Shown here piece by piece: positions 15,044 through 21,379 of a DNA stretch of 46,085 bases. The position numbers were made by a program, and so were the translations under genes. The DNA comes from UBA922 sp964565405. Lineage in GTDB: Bacteria; Patescibacteriota; Patescibacteriia; Magasanikbacterales; UBA922. The notes beneath the pieces were generated by a model. It ran no database searches, had not been told where the DNA came from, and saw nothing but the letters and a program-made list of their open reading frames with translations. The DNA lies in contig CAZMEW010000006.1 in assembly GCA_964565405.1 (NCBI GenBank), positions 1-46,085 on the forward strand. Reading direction: 5' to 3'. Within the stretch, counting starts at the first letter, position 1, and every line of letters begins with the position of its first letter.

Positions 15044-15559
15044 ATGGGTAATTTCAATAGAGGTGGTCGAGGAGGACGACCATTTGGTAAAAAGAATTAT
15101 AATAATGACCGAGGTGGATTTCGAGACCACGACCGCAGGAATGGCGGAAGGGCAGATATGCATCAAGCAACCTGCAGTGAATGCGGTAATCCATGTGAAG
15201 TGCCATTCAAGCCTACCGGAGCTAGGCCTATTTTCTGCAACAATTGTTTTGGAAAACAGAAGAACCAGGAAGGAAGAAAATTTAACGGCGGATCGCGAGA
15301 ACGAAACTTTGACCGACCACGTTTTGAAAACAAGCGCCCAGAGTTTCGACAAGCACCTGTTCAGGATAACCAAATAATTAATGAACTCAAACAACAACTA
15401 GAGGCCATGAACAACAAACTCGAGAGAATTTTGAATCTCGTGATGGCTCCAGCAGAAACACAAAAAATCAATACGAAGGAAAAAGTTTCAGAAAAACCAA
15501 CCGAAGCTGCTCCCAAAAAAGCAAAGACAAAAAAGGCAGTTACCAAAAAGAAAAAATAA
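15044..15559 (+). CDS. CxxC-x17-CxxC zinc-ribbon protein with RGG-like N-terminus
   Basis: A 171-residue protein. The first 38 residues are Gly/Arg/Asn-rich (NRGGRGGRPFGKKNYNND), like RNA-binding RGG tails. Next comes a CxxC-x17-CxxC motif (CSECGNPCEVPFKPTGARP, then FCNNCF), known as a small zinc-ribbon family frequent in candidate phyla. A short coiled coil follows (INELKQQLEAMNNKLERIL). The end is Lys/Ala-rich (KKAKTKKAVTKKKK). The layout suggests a nucleic-acid binding protein, but I know of no experimental function. The start ATG is preceded by a weak AGGGAC. A perfect 13-base-pair terminator follows. Confidence 0.88.
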   Translation: MGNFNRGGRGGRPFGKKNYNNDRGGFRDHDRRNGGRADMHQATCSECGNPCEVPFKPTGARPIFCNNCFGKQKNQEGRKFNGGSRERNFDRPRFENKRPEFRQAPVQDNQIINELKQQLEAMNNKLERILNLVMAPAETQKINTKEKVSEKPTEAAPKKAKTKKAVTKKKK

Positions 15560-15570
15560 CAGACTTCGAC

Positions 15571-15598
15571 AAAAACATCCCATACATGGGATGTTTTT
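15571..15598. terminator. Bidirectional terminator
   Basis: AAAAACATCCCAT and ATGGGATGTTTTT form a 13-base-pair stem with almost no loop. It separates the zinc-ribbon gene from the convergent MerR gene and serves both. Confidence 0.9.
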
Positions 15599-15601
15599 GT
15601 A

Positions 15602-16360
15602 TTAGCTTTTCTTGTCATGTTGATCGCAATAGTACGCAATCGCATCTCGCATAAATACTGCAAGACCTGAACGAAATTTTTCATAATAGGCGGTAAACCG
15701 AGGATCATCCACATACATCTTCCCAAGATTTCGAAACATCTCATGACTACAGTCATAAAAAAAATTTATTCCTTCATGACTTTTCTTAATCAAAGCCTGA
15801 ACATGCGGATCTTCAATTCCCTTGTCCATAGCATCCGCAATTGCCTGGGTATGCTTTTTCCCGTCTTCTTTTAATTTTTGCATTTCTTTTTTGTTCATCT
15901 TGCTGACTTTCTTCATACTTTGCTTGTACGCGTCAGTATTCCCCCATCGCTCTTGTACTTCATCTTGATAATGCTTCACATCATTATCTTTGAACACATC
16001 ATAGAGATCTTCGTGATTAATTTTTTGATTAGTACTCATACGTTTGATAGTTACGTTAATTGAATTAATTAGTTTTTCCAGTCTCGCTTGTTTCAACTTA
16101 AACAATTTTTTCTGATCGCGGAGTGCTTCAACCACATTGAACTCACTTCGATTAAGCATTCGTTTGATATCATCAAGCGAAAATTCAAGCTCGCGAAAAA
16201 AGAGTATTTGTTGTAGACGGACAAGTTCTTTTTCTTCGTAATAGCGGTACCCATTCTCCCCAATGAGAGAAGGATTCAAAAGCCCAATTTCATCATAGTA
16301 ATGAAGGGTTCTTACACTAATTCCTGCCAATTGTGCGAGACTATGCACGGTATATTTCAT
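15602..16360 (-). CDS. MerR-family regulator with TipAS ligand domain
   Basis: A 252-residue transcription factor. Residues 1-70 are the MerR winged helix-turn-helix (YTVHSLAQLAGISVRTLHYY, GLLNPSLIGENGYRYY). A coiled-coil dimer helix runs to about 110. The C-terminal half resembles the TipAS antibiotic-recognition domain (WGNTDAYKQS, HVQALIKKSHEGINFFY, FTAYYEKF). Family members activate by untwisting promoters with long spacers when bound to amphipathic or thiopeptide drugs. Its own promoter has a 19-base spacer (16382-16412), so autoregulation is likely. A CaCA antiporter gene lies divergently, but whether it is a target is unknown. Confidence 0.93.
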   Translation of the reverse strand: MKYTVHSLAQLAGISVRTLHYYDEIGLLNPSLIGENGYRYYEEKELVRLQQILFFRELEFSLDDIKRMLNRSEFNVVEALRDQKKLFKLKQARLEKLINSINVTIKRMSTNQKINHEDLYDVFKDNDVKHYQDEVQERWGNTDAYKQSMKKVSKMNKKEMQKLKEDGKKHTQAIADAMDKGIEDPHVQALIKKSHEGINFFYDCSHEMFRNLGKMYVDDPRFTAYYEKFRSGLAVFMRDAIAYYCDQHDKKS

Positions 16361-16381
16361 ATGTAGGATCCTATAATCCTA

Positions 16382-16412
16382 ATAGTAAACTATTACGTAA
16401 CGTTAGGGTCAA
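16382..16412 (-). promoter_or_regulatory. MerR-type promoter/operator with 19-base spacer
   Basis: On the minus strand TTGACC (16407-16412) and TACTAT (16382-16387) are exactly 19 bases apart, the hallmark of MerR-controlled promoters. The spacer begins CTAACGTTACGTAATAG, an imperfect dyad like those bound by Mta and TipA. It lies just upstream of the regulator gene itself. Confidence 0.82.
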
Positions 16413-16470
16413 GAAAAGTTATCCACAGACATGTAATATATAGAAAAACAACCAAAAAAAGACAAAATAT

Positions 16471-16478
16471 GGTATACT
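16471..16478 (+). promoter_or_regulatory. Extended -10 element for the antiporter gene
   Basis: TGGTATACT, with TATACT at 16473-16478, lies 18 bases before the ATG. No good -35 hexamer is seen. The resulting leader would be short. Confidence 0.4.
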
Positions 16479-16496
16479 ACAAATAGTACACACTCT

Positions 16497-17429
16497 ATGC
16501 CTGTCTATTTTTCTATTTTTCTCATACTCCTTCTATTTGGAGTACTTGGATTTTCTGCAAATCTAGTTGTCAACAATATCAAAAAAATTGCAATTCATCT
16601 GGGAATTCCGATGTTTGTATTAGGGATACTACTCGGCATTCTTACATCATTCCCAGAATTCTCAATCGCAATTACTGCGTCTCTCAAAGGCGTACAGAGT
16701 ATCTCAGTGGGAAATTTATTCGGAGGCATCATGGTAGTTTTTGGATTGATTCTCGGAATGAGCATGGTCCTCAGTAGAAAAATCAAAACCGACGGAGATG
16801 TGATGACACCACTCCCGGGTTTTATTATTTTGATACTCCCCCTTTTGTTTGGATTAGATGGGGTGCTCAATTTTTTTGACGGTCTGTTTATTTGTATTGG
16901 ATACATAGCATTCCTTGCACATCTCTATATCAAAAACCATCATATCCATGACATACACGCAACCATCATCAAAAAAAAGCTCGTAGTTGAAGAAATTTTT
17001 CTATCAATTATAGGAACAATTGGGATTGTGATCTCATCAAATCTCATTATTCATCTTACAACCGACCTATTGGGACAATTTGAAATTTCACAATTTATGG
17101 TCGGTCTAATTCTATTCTCACTTGGTACAAATTTACCAGAATTAACTGTCGTATTAACATCGTGGAGAAAAAAACTTACCGATATTTCATTCAGTCACAT
17201 GCTCGGAAGCGCGATGATAAATGCAGTTATTCTCGGCGCTATGGCGCTCGTGAGTCCTGTATCCCTGACCATCGATTTCTCTTATACGATGATTATCTAT
17301 TTCTTCATTCTAATAAGTATATTGCTTTTGTACTTTTATAAAAGTGATAAAACTCTAAGTCGCCCAGAAGGCGCTGTCCTGCTTCTTATTTTCTTTATTT
17401 TTGGATACCTTCAAGCTTCGATCCGATAA
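16497..17429 (+). CDS. CaCA-family sodium/calcium (cation) antiporter
   Basis: A 310-residue membrane protein with about ten helices in two inverted halves. Each half carries an alpha repeat typical of the CaCA superfamily: GILTSFPEFSIAITASLKG with SVGNLFGG in the first, and FSLGTNLPELTVVLTSWR with HMLGSAMINAVILGA in the second. The conserved acidic residue in PEF/PEL binds the cation. A cytoplasmic loop (about residues 140-165) is His/Lys-rich (IKNHHIHDIHATIIKKK). It probably exchanges Ca2+ or another cation for Na+ or H+. It is divergent from the MerR gene and ends at a terminator. Confidence 0.9.
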   Translation: MPVYFSIFLILLLFGVLGFSANLVVNNIKKIAIHLGIPMFVLGILLGILTSFPEFSIAITASLKGVQSISVGNLFGGIMVVFGLILGMSMVLSRKIKTDGDVMTPLPGFIILILPLLFGLDGVLNFFDGLFICIGYIAFLAHLYIKNHHIHDIHATIIKKKLVVEEIFLSIIGTIGIVISSNLIIHLTTDLLGQFEISQFMVGLILFSLGTNLPELTVVLTSWRKKLTDISFSHMLGSAMINAVILGAMALVSPVSLTIDFSYTMIIYFFILISILLLYFYKSDKTLSRPEGAVLLLIFFIFGYLQASIR

Positions 17430-17470
17430 TTTTTACTATAAATTTCCAAAAAACTCATTGAAACAAAAAA

Positions 17471-17508
17471 ACTTCCATCTCAAACTGAACGCGTGTGGAA
17501 GTCTTTTT
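17471..17508 (+). terminator. Probable terminator after the antiporter gene
   Basis: ACTTCCA (17471-17477) pairs with TGGAAGT (17496-17502) across an 18-base loop, followed by CTTTTTATT. The stem is short for such a loop. Confidence 0.55.
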
Positions 17509-17677
17509 ATTCAATAGGTATCATAATCACAAGCATGTAATTACGATACAAAAATGAATATATACAAAACAAAGCTGAAGAAATTTTATCATGCAACAAT
17601 TTGAACAGTCAAAAATGGCTAACTGCTTTATTTTTTTACCTATTAGTGGTAACATATCCACAGTTAATATCAAAAAC

Positions 17678-18526
17678 ATGAAAGCCCAAACTATAGATGG
17701 CAAAAAACTATCAGAAAAAATCCTCTCCTCCCTCCATAGCCAAGTTGAGAATTTAAAAAAACAAAATATTACCCCGAAACTTGCTATCATTCAAGTAGGA
17801 GACCATCAGCCTTCAAAAACATACATCAAGAGAAAAGAAGAAGCTGCCCGATCAATCGGGGTTGATTTTGAGTTACATTGTTATCCAGCCACCACCTCAA
17901 AAGAAGATATCATCGCACACATCAAAAAAATTCAAAAAGACAAAAAACTCTCAGGTCTTATCGTTCAGCTCCCCCTGCCCGAACCACTATTCATGACCGA
18001 GGTATTGAATACAATTGATCCTGAACTTGATGTAGATTGTCTCACTGATACCCAACTCGGAAAATTGGTGATGAAAACCAATACGATCGCACCACCAACC
18101 CCAGGTGCTGTATGCGAAATTCTCGACATGCTGAATATCAACGTACAAGGGAAACACGTCGTAATTGTCGGAGCAGGCGCGCTCGTTGGAAAACCACTAT
18201 CAATTATGCTCGCAAACAAACTTGCCACCGTCACCATCTGCAATATTCATACCAAAAAATTACAATCAATTACCAAGACAGCTGACATACTGGTCTCAGC
18301 TGTAGGAAAAAAAGATCTAATCACTAAGTCTCATGTAAAAAAAGGATGCATCGTAATTGATACAGGTATTGTGTTTGAAAACAAAAAAATGTATGGCGAT
18401 GTAGATTTTGCTGGCGTGTCAAAGAAAGCATCATATATTACACCCACCCCTGGTGGGGTAGGACCAGTGACTGTAGCGTTGCTACTGAAAAACACAGTAA
18501 CGCAAGCAAAACGAAATAGTAAATAA
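17678..18526 (+). CDS. folD: Bifunctional methylenetetrahydrofolate dehydrogenase/cyclohydrolase
   Basis: Interconverts 5,10-methylene-, methenyl- and 10-formyl-tetrahydrofolate for one-carbon metabolism. The ATG at 17678 (MKAQTIDGKKL) is the family start. Frames starting upstream at 17591 add unrelated residues. At 282 residues it is full length. YIKRKEEAARSIGV includes the catalytic Tyr and Lys. Next come LIVQLPLPEP, DVDCLTD, the NADP-binding VVIVGAGALVGKPLSIML, and the C-terminal TPTPGGVGPVTVALLLKNT. In the dinucleotide-binding stretch the usual Gly-Arg-Ser is Gly-Ala-Gly, a small variation. It ends in a shared terminator. Confidence 0.95.
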   Translation: MKAQTIDGKKLSEKILSSLHSQVENLKKQNITPKLAIIQVGDHQPSKTYIKRKEEAARSIGVDFELHCYPATTSKEDIIAHIKKIQKDKKLSGLIVQLPLPEPLFMTEVLNTIDPELDVDCLTDTQLGKLVMKTNTIAPPTPGAVCEILDMLNINVQGKHVVIVGAGALVGKPLSIMLANKLATVTICNIHTKKLQSITKTADILVSAVGKKDLITKSHVKKGCIVIDTGIVFENKKMYGDVDFAGVSKKASYITPTPGGVGPVTVALLLKNTVTQAKRNSK

Positions 18527-18553
18527 AAATACTCTATATCATAGAGTATTTTT
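18525..18553. terminator. Bidirectional terminator between folD and dus
   Basis: AAAAATACTCTAT pairs with ATAGAGTATTTTT around a three-base loop. It overlaps the folD stop codon on one side and the dus stop codon on the other. Confidence 0.88.
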
Positions 18554-19580
18554 ATGTTCTGATCAGTTCTGCGAGAATATGTTCCAACTCTTCAATAGTC
18601 TCTACTTTCATTAATTTCATTCTCAAATCTTTTGCTCCTTCTATTCTCTCCCCTATTCGCTCATTCTTGAAATACCATGCCAAATGCTTCCTGAATGTTG
18701 GCATTGATCGTGCTTGAATTTCTTCTGCAGTCACACCATCAGCTTTATTTTTCTTTCCCATCGCGCGAATACGTGACTGATGCATCATATGCAATCGTGC
18801 ATGTTCTAGTACCACCTTCACTCGTTCTTCAAGCGAAGGAGAAAAATCAGGGTTCAAAGATTCTTTGAAAAACCATGGATTTCCCAATGCTCCACGCGCA
18901 ATAAGCACTCCATCTGCACCAGTTACATCTAATGCCTCAACTACTTGCCTTGGCTTATGAATATCCCCATTTGCAAGAAGGGGTACGGTGGCAATTTTCT
19001 TTGCCTCAGCAATCAGATTCCAGTCTGACACTCCACTATATCCCTGCTCCTTAGTTCTTCCATGAACAGTGATCAATTCTGCACCAGCTTCTTCGATTGC
19101 TGGAATGAAATATTTGAAATCATCTCGATTAGTCCAACCTAATCGAATTTTCACTGAAAGAGGTGTATCGCCAATTGCCTTTTTAATTTCTCGAATAATA
19201 TTCTGTGCAAGCTTCGGATCTTTCATCAACGCACATCCATTAAAATTACTCGTGATCTTATAGACTGGACAACCCATGTTGATATCAATGCCTTCGGGAC
19301 CTGCATGCTCCATCACAATTGCTGCAGCACGGGACATGGTAAGTGGATCTGAACCAAAAATCTGCTGGACAATCGGACGTTCAGCTTCTACAAAATCAGT
19401 CATGCCTAATGTTTTTTCATTATCGCGAACCAGAGCTTCAGCAGAAACCATTTCACGAAATACGACATCAGCACCGCCGATGTTTCTTACAATCTGACAA
19501 AAGGCCGAGTCTGTCATATCAGCCATTGGTGAAAGTGCGAGAATTGTGTTCTTTTTAGAAAGAATATCTGTGATCCACAT
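18552..19580 (-). CDS. dus: tRNA-dihydrouridine synthase
   Basis: Reduces uridines in tRNA D loops with FMN and NADPH. The ATG at 19580 (MWITDILSKKNTILALSPMA) is chosen because the TIM-barrel starts there. Residues upstream are not conserved. The 342-residue protein shows SPMADMTDSAFCQIVRN, QIFGSDPLTMSRAA, the catalytic-Cys segment DINMGCPVYKI, VKIRLGW, TVHGRTKEQGYSG and a flavin-phosphate site LLANGDIHKP with GVLIARGALGNPW. It resembles DusB. It is monocistronic on the minus strand, with a C-terminal helical tRNA-binding domain. Confidence 0.95.
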   Translation of the reverse strand: MWITDILSKKNTILALSPMADMTDSAFCQIVRNIGGADVVFREMVSAEALVRDNEKTLGMTDFVEAERPIVQQIFGSDPLTMSRAAAIVMEHAGPEGIDINMGCPVYKITSNFNGCALMKDPKLAQNIIREIKKAIGDTPLSVKIRLGWTNRDDFKYFIPAIEEAGAELITVHGRTKEQGYSGVSDWNLIAEAKKIATVPLLANGDIHKPRQVVEALDVTGADGVLIARGALGNPWFFKESLNPDFSPSLEERVKVVLEHARLHMMHQSRIRAMGKKNKADGVTAEEIQARSMPTFRKHLAWYFKNERIGERIEGAKDLRMKLMKVETIEELEHILAELIRT

Positions 19581-19602
19581 ACTAGTAATAAGAAATAGTG
19601 CA

Positions 19603-19630
19603 GTGGGGCAGGAGAACATCCAAGCCCCAC
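19603..19630 (-). repeat. GC-rich hairpin after orphan gene at 19654
   Basis: GTGGGGC (19603-19609) and GCCCCAC (19624-19630) pair around a 14-base loop, 24 bases past the stop on the minus strand. No clear T run follows. It sits where the other orphan genes also carry a GC-rich hairpin. Confidence 0.55.
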
Positions 19631-19653
19631 CACAGTCACGAGAAATGATCAGA

Positions 19654-19878
19654 TTACCTCCGACCCATTCCCAGCCAGCGAGCACCGGTCCACGGCGGCT
19701 TGCCGAAAAGCGAGACCTCGAGACAGTCGAAATGATCCAGAGTACGATCCTTCGCCATCTGAGTCAGAGCGACGAGAGCAGCCTTGATCGACTCGATCTT
19801 CGGCTTGAGCCGTACCAACATTCGATCGTCGAAGTCGAGCCATCCGCCGTTCATTTCTTCGACCAGTGAATTGAGCAT
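19654..19878 (-). CDS. Orphan small GC-rich gene
   Basis: I do not recognise this protein. The ATG at 19878 is chosen because GAGAGGGG lies seven bases upstream on the minus strand. Two earlier in-frame ATGs lack an SD. The 74-residue product has a helical middle (KPKIESIKAALVALTQMAKD), conserved-looking Trp residues near the start and end, and no membrane segment. Codons are GC-rich compared with dus and folD. A hairpin with CCAAGA/TCTTGG arms sits just upstream of the SD in the leader, and a GC-rich hairpin follows the stop. It lies next to another orphan gene on the same strand. Confidence 0.58.
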   Translation of the reverse strand: MLNSLVEEMNGGWLDFDDRMLVRLKPKIESIKAALVALTQMAKDRTLDHFDCLEVSLFGKPPWTGARWLGMGRR

Positions 19879-19974
19879 GTTACACCCCTCTCTCATCCCC
19901 AAGACTTATTTCTTGGTTCACATCTATCAAGAAAAATTCTTTACAGGTGCAAACCAAAAATATATCTTGATTGC

Positions 19975-20004
19975 CCGAGGTGCGCTCTTGCGAACACACC
20001 CCGG
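19975..20004 (-). repeat. GC-rich hairpin after orphan gene at 20031
   Basis: On the minus strand CCGGGGTG and CACCTCGG pair, with two more inner pairs, around the loop TTCGCAAGAG, 27 bases past the stop. A weak T-rich stretch follows some 20 bases later. Confidence 0.55.
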
Positions 20005-20030
20005 ACCACCCATCTCCTATAGCGCGACGT

Positions 20031-20417
20031 TCACGCAAAACCGACTTGTATCTCCCACTTGAGGGGAGGGCGGACGATCCTGGTCTCGAGCTCGAGCCAC
20101 GCCTTCATCTTGGCGAGCGACTCAGGGATCTGATCGACCGATAGAATGGACATCTCATGGATCCGACGAATCGGAAACTTGATGACCGCTTGCATCCCCG
20201 AACCTTTCAGTGTCACAATGACCGCGAATTCTTGACCACCGTAGGTCCTAAACACACGTGTGACACTCTTCGAACCGAGAATGCTCTTCTCAGTCGTCCC
20301 TCTTTTTCCCTTGAACAGAACCGGGGTCCTACTCGTGACCACCCCTTCAGTACCGGAAAACCGGCGAAAGAGTGCACGGATAGACTCGATAAACACATTC
20401 ATCTCATCTGGATTCAC
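20031..20417 (-). CDS. Orphan small GC-rich gene, GTG start
   Basis: I do not recognise this protein. The GTG at 20417 follows AGAGGAG by about eight bases. The 128-residue product has a helical start (EMNVFIESIRALFRRFSG), then a beta-rich centre (TRVFRTYGGQEFAVIVTLKG and AVIKFPIRR), and a helix (PESLAKMKAWLELE). No membrane segment or catalytic motif is seen. It is the largest of the six GC-rich orphan genes. A near-consensus promoter (20476-20505) drives it, back to back with the riboswitch operon. The leader AGGAGAAAGACGA resembles that of the orphan gene at 13496. Confidence 0.62.
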   Translation of the reverse strand: MNPDEMNVFIESIRALFRRFSGTEGVVTSRTPVLFKGKRGTTEKSILGSKSVTRVFRTYGGQEFAVIVTLKGSGMQAVIKFPIRRIHEMSILSVDQIPESLAKMKAWLELETRIVRPPLKWEIQVGFA

Positions 20418-20475
20418 TCGTCTTTCTCCTCTTGGCGATTAGTTATCCCCGACATAAGCGAATAGAAGACAGAGG

Positions 20476-20505
20476 ATACTACCTTAAAAAAGTACCTCCT
20501 GTCAA
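20476..20505 (-). promoter_or_regulatory. Near-consensus promoter for the orphan gene at 20417
   Basis: On the minus strand TTGACA (20500-20505) and TAGTAT (20476-20481) are 18 bases apart. It diverges from the riboswitch promoter at 20566. Confidence 0.7.
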
Positions 20506-20565
20506 GGAGTACAAGTTATCCACAGGGTATCAAAAAAAAGCTGTTTTATCAATATTTTATGCTAT

Positions 20566-20595
20566 TTGACACATACCCTCTTGCACCGATACAAT
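20566..20595 (+). promoter_or_regulatory. Promoter for the cobalamin riboswitch operon
   Basis: TTGACA at 20566-20571 and TACAAT at 20590-20595 are 18 bases apart. The predicted start is near 20602, just before the aptamer. Confidence 0.72.
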
Positions 20596-20601
20596 TCCTC
20601 T

Positions 20602-20785
20602 GTCATTCACAATCCAACCATATTCTACTGGAACCAGGGTGCAATTCCCTGACTGTGCCGCAACGGTCAAAGTCCGATCTTGTAGAATGTGGGTTATCCC
20701 GAGCAGGAACTTACTATACGTCATATTTTTGAGATACCGACGTAGCAAAGCACACATTCCTCAGCTCAGGGGAATTTTTTTATAT
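20602..20785 (+). ncRNA. Cobalamin (vitamin B12) riboswitch
   Basis: The core matches the cobalamin aptamer: GGAACCAGGGTGCAATTCCC at 20630-20649, then TGACTGTGCCGCAACGGTC. An 11-base-pair helix (20618-20628 with 20682-20692, one G-U pair) encloses it. Inside, CAGGG/CCCTG and GACT/AGTC form the expected sub-helices. A degenerate B12 box, AGCAGGAACTTACTATACG, follows at 20703-20721. TACGTC/GACGTA forms a hairpin that could offer the kissing loop. A terminator directly before the first start codon gives an off-switch. The family call is firm from the GGTG..CC..CCGCAAC signature. Assignment to the AdoCbl or aquocobalamin subclass is not possible by eye. Confidence 0.88.
20756..20781 (+). terminator. 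Riboswitch expression-platform terminator
   Basis: ATTCCTC pairs with GGGGAAT (one G-U) around a six-base loop, followed by seven T, five bases before the ATG at 20786. The AGGGGA that could serve as SD is in the 3' arm, so the hairpin can both stop transcription and hide the ribosome site. Confidence 0.82.
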
Positions 20786-21379
20786 ATGCGCCAAAAATTA
20801 CTCTACTTTCTTATTACCATCTTTGGTGCCGCAACCCTGGTAAGCGGGTGGGTGTTGCTCGGAGAAGTCAAAAACGAAAAGCAAAAAGTAAAAAGTGAAG
20901 AAGTTACACAAAATATCACTCAAGAAAAACAAAAAATACATAGTGAACAAAACAACAATACTGCACTGAAAAACCAAGCTGAGTACAGACAGATTTCCGA
21001 AAAACAAAACCTACCAGAAAATCAGACAACAACCGAACTAGACAACCTGACAAATTCTGAAAAAATATTCGAAGCAACGATCATGCTCAAAGTGCAAGGA
21101 AAAAATCTCGTCGTCCCCTATGTCGACAACATGAGTACAGAAGACGCGATGAGAGAAGCACAGTCACAATATCCGGAATCATTCTCATACGAAAGCATGG
21201 AATACGGAGGAGATCTAGGAACATTCGTGAAATCAATCAATGGAATAACAGAAAATAATAGAGAAAAAATGCACTGGATCCTCTATATCAATGGCAAAAA
21301 ATCAAACAAAGGGATATCAACACTCAAACTTAATCAAGACGACATAATCATGTGGAATTATGAAAAAGAAATACTCTAG
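20786..21379 (+). CDS. Membrane-anchored DUF4430 (transcobalamin C-terminal-like) protein
   Basis: First gene behind the cobalamin riboswitch. The 197-residue product has an N-terminal signal anchor (about residues 4-25), a Gln/Lys/Asn-rich linker to about 90, and a C-terminal DUF4430 domain. That domain shows VPYVDNMSTEDAMREA, a SINGIT motif and HWILYINGKKSNKGISTLKL, then DDIIMWNY. In human transcobalamin and intrinsic factor the related beta domain covers the corrin ring. Together with the riboswitch this suggests a surface cobalamin binder. The start at 20786 is fixed by the terminator just upstream. It overlaps the next gene by 20 bases, so translation is coupled. Confidence 0.88.
   Translation: MRQKLLYFLITIFGAATLVSGWVLLGEVKNEKQKVKSEEVTQNITQEKQKIHSEQNNNTALKNQAEYRQISEKQNLPENQTTTELDNLTNSEKIFEATIMLKVQGKNLVVPYVDNMSTEDAMREAQSQYPESFSYESMEYGGDLGTFVKSINGITENNREKMHWILYINGKKSNKGISTLKLNQDDIIMWNYEKEIL

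Noticed and set aside
20516..20524. Perfect DnaA box TTATCCACA; others at 16419-16427 and a near match at about 17654-17662 (ATATCCACA).
   Set aside because: Single, widely spaced boxes without an AT-rich unwinding region or dnaA/dnaN nearby. Not enough for a replication origin.
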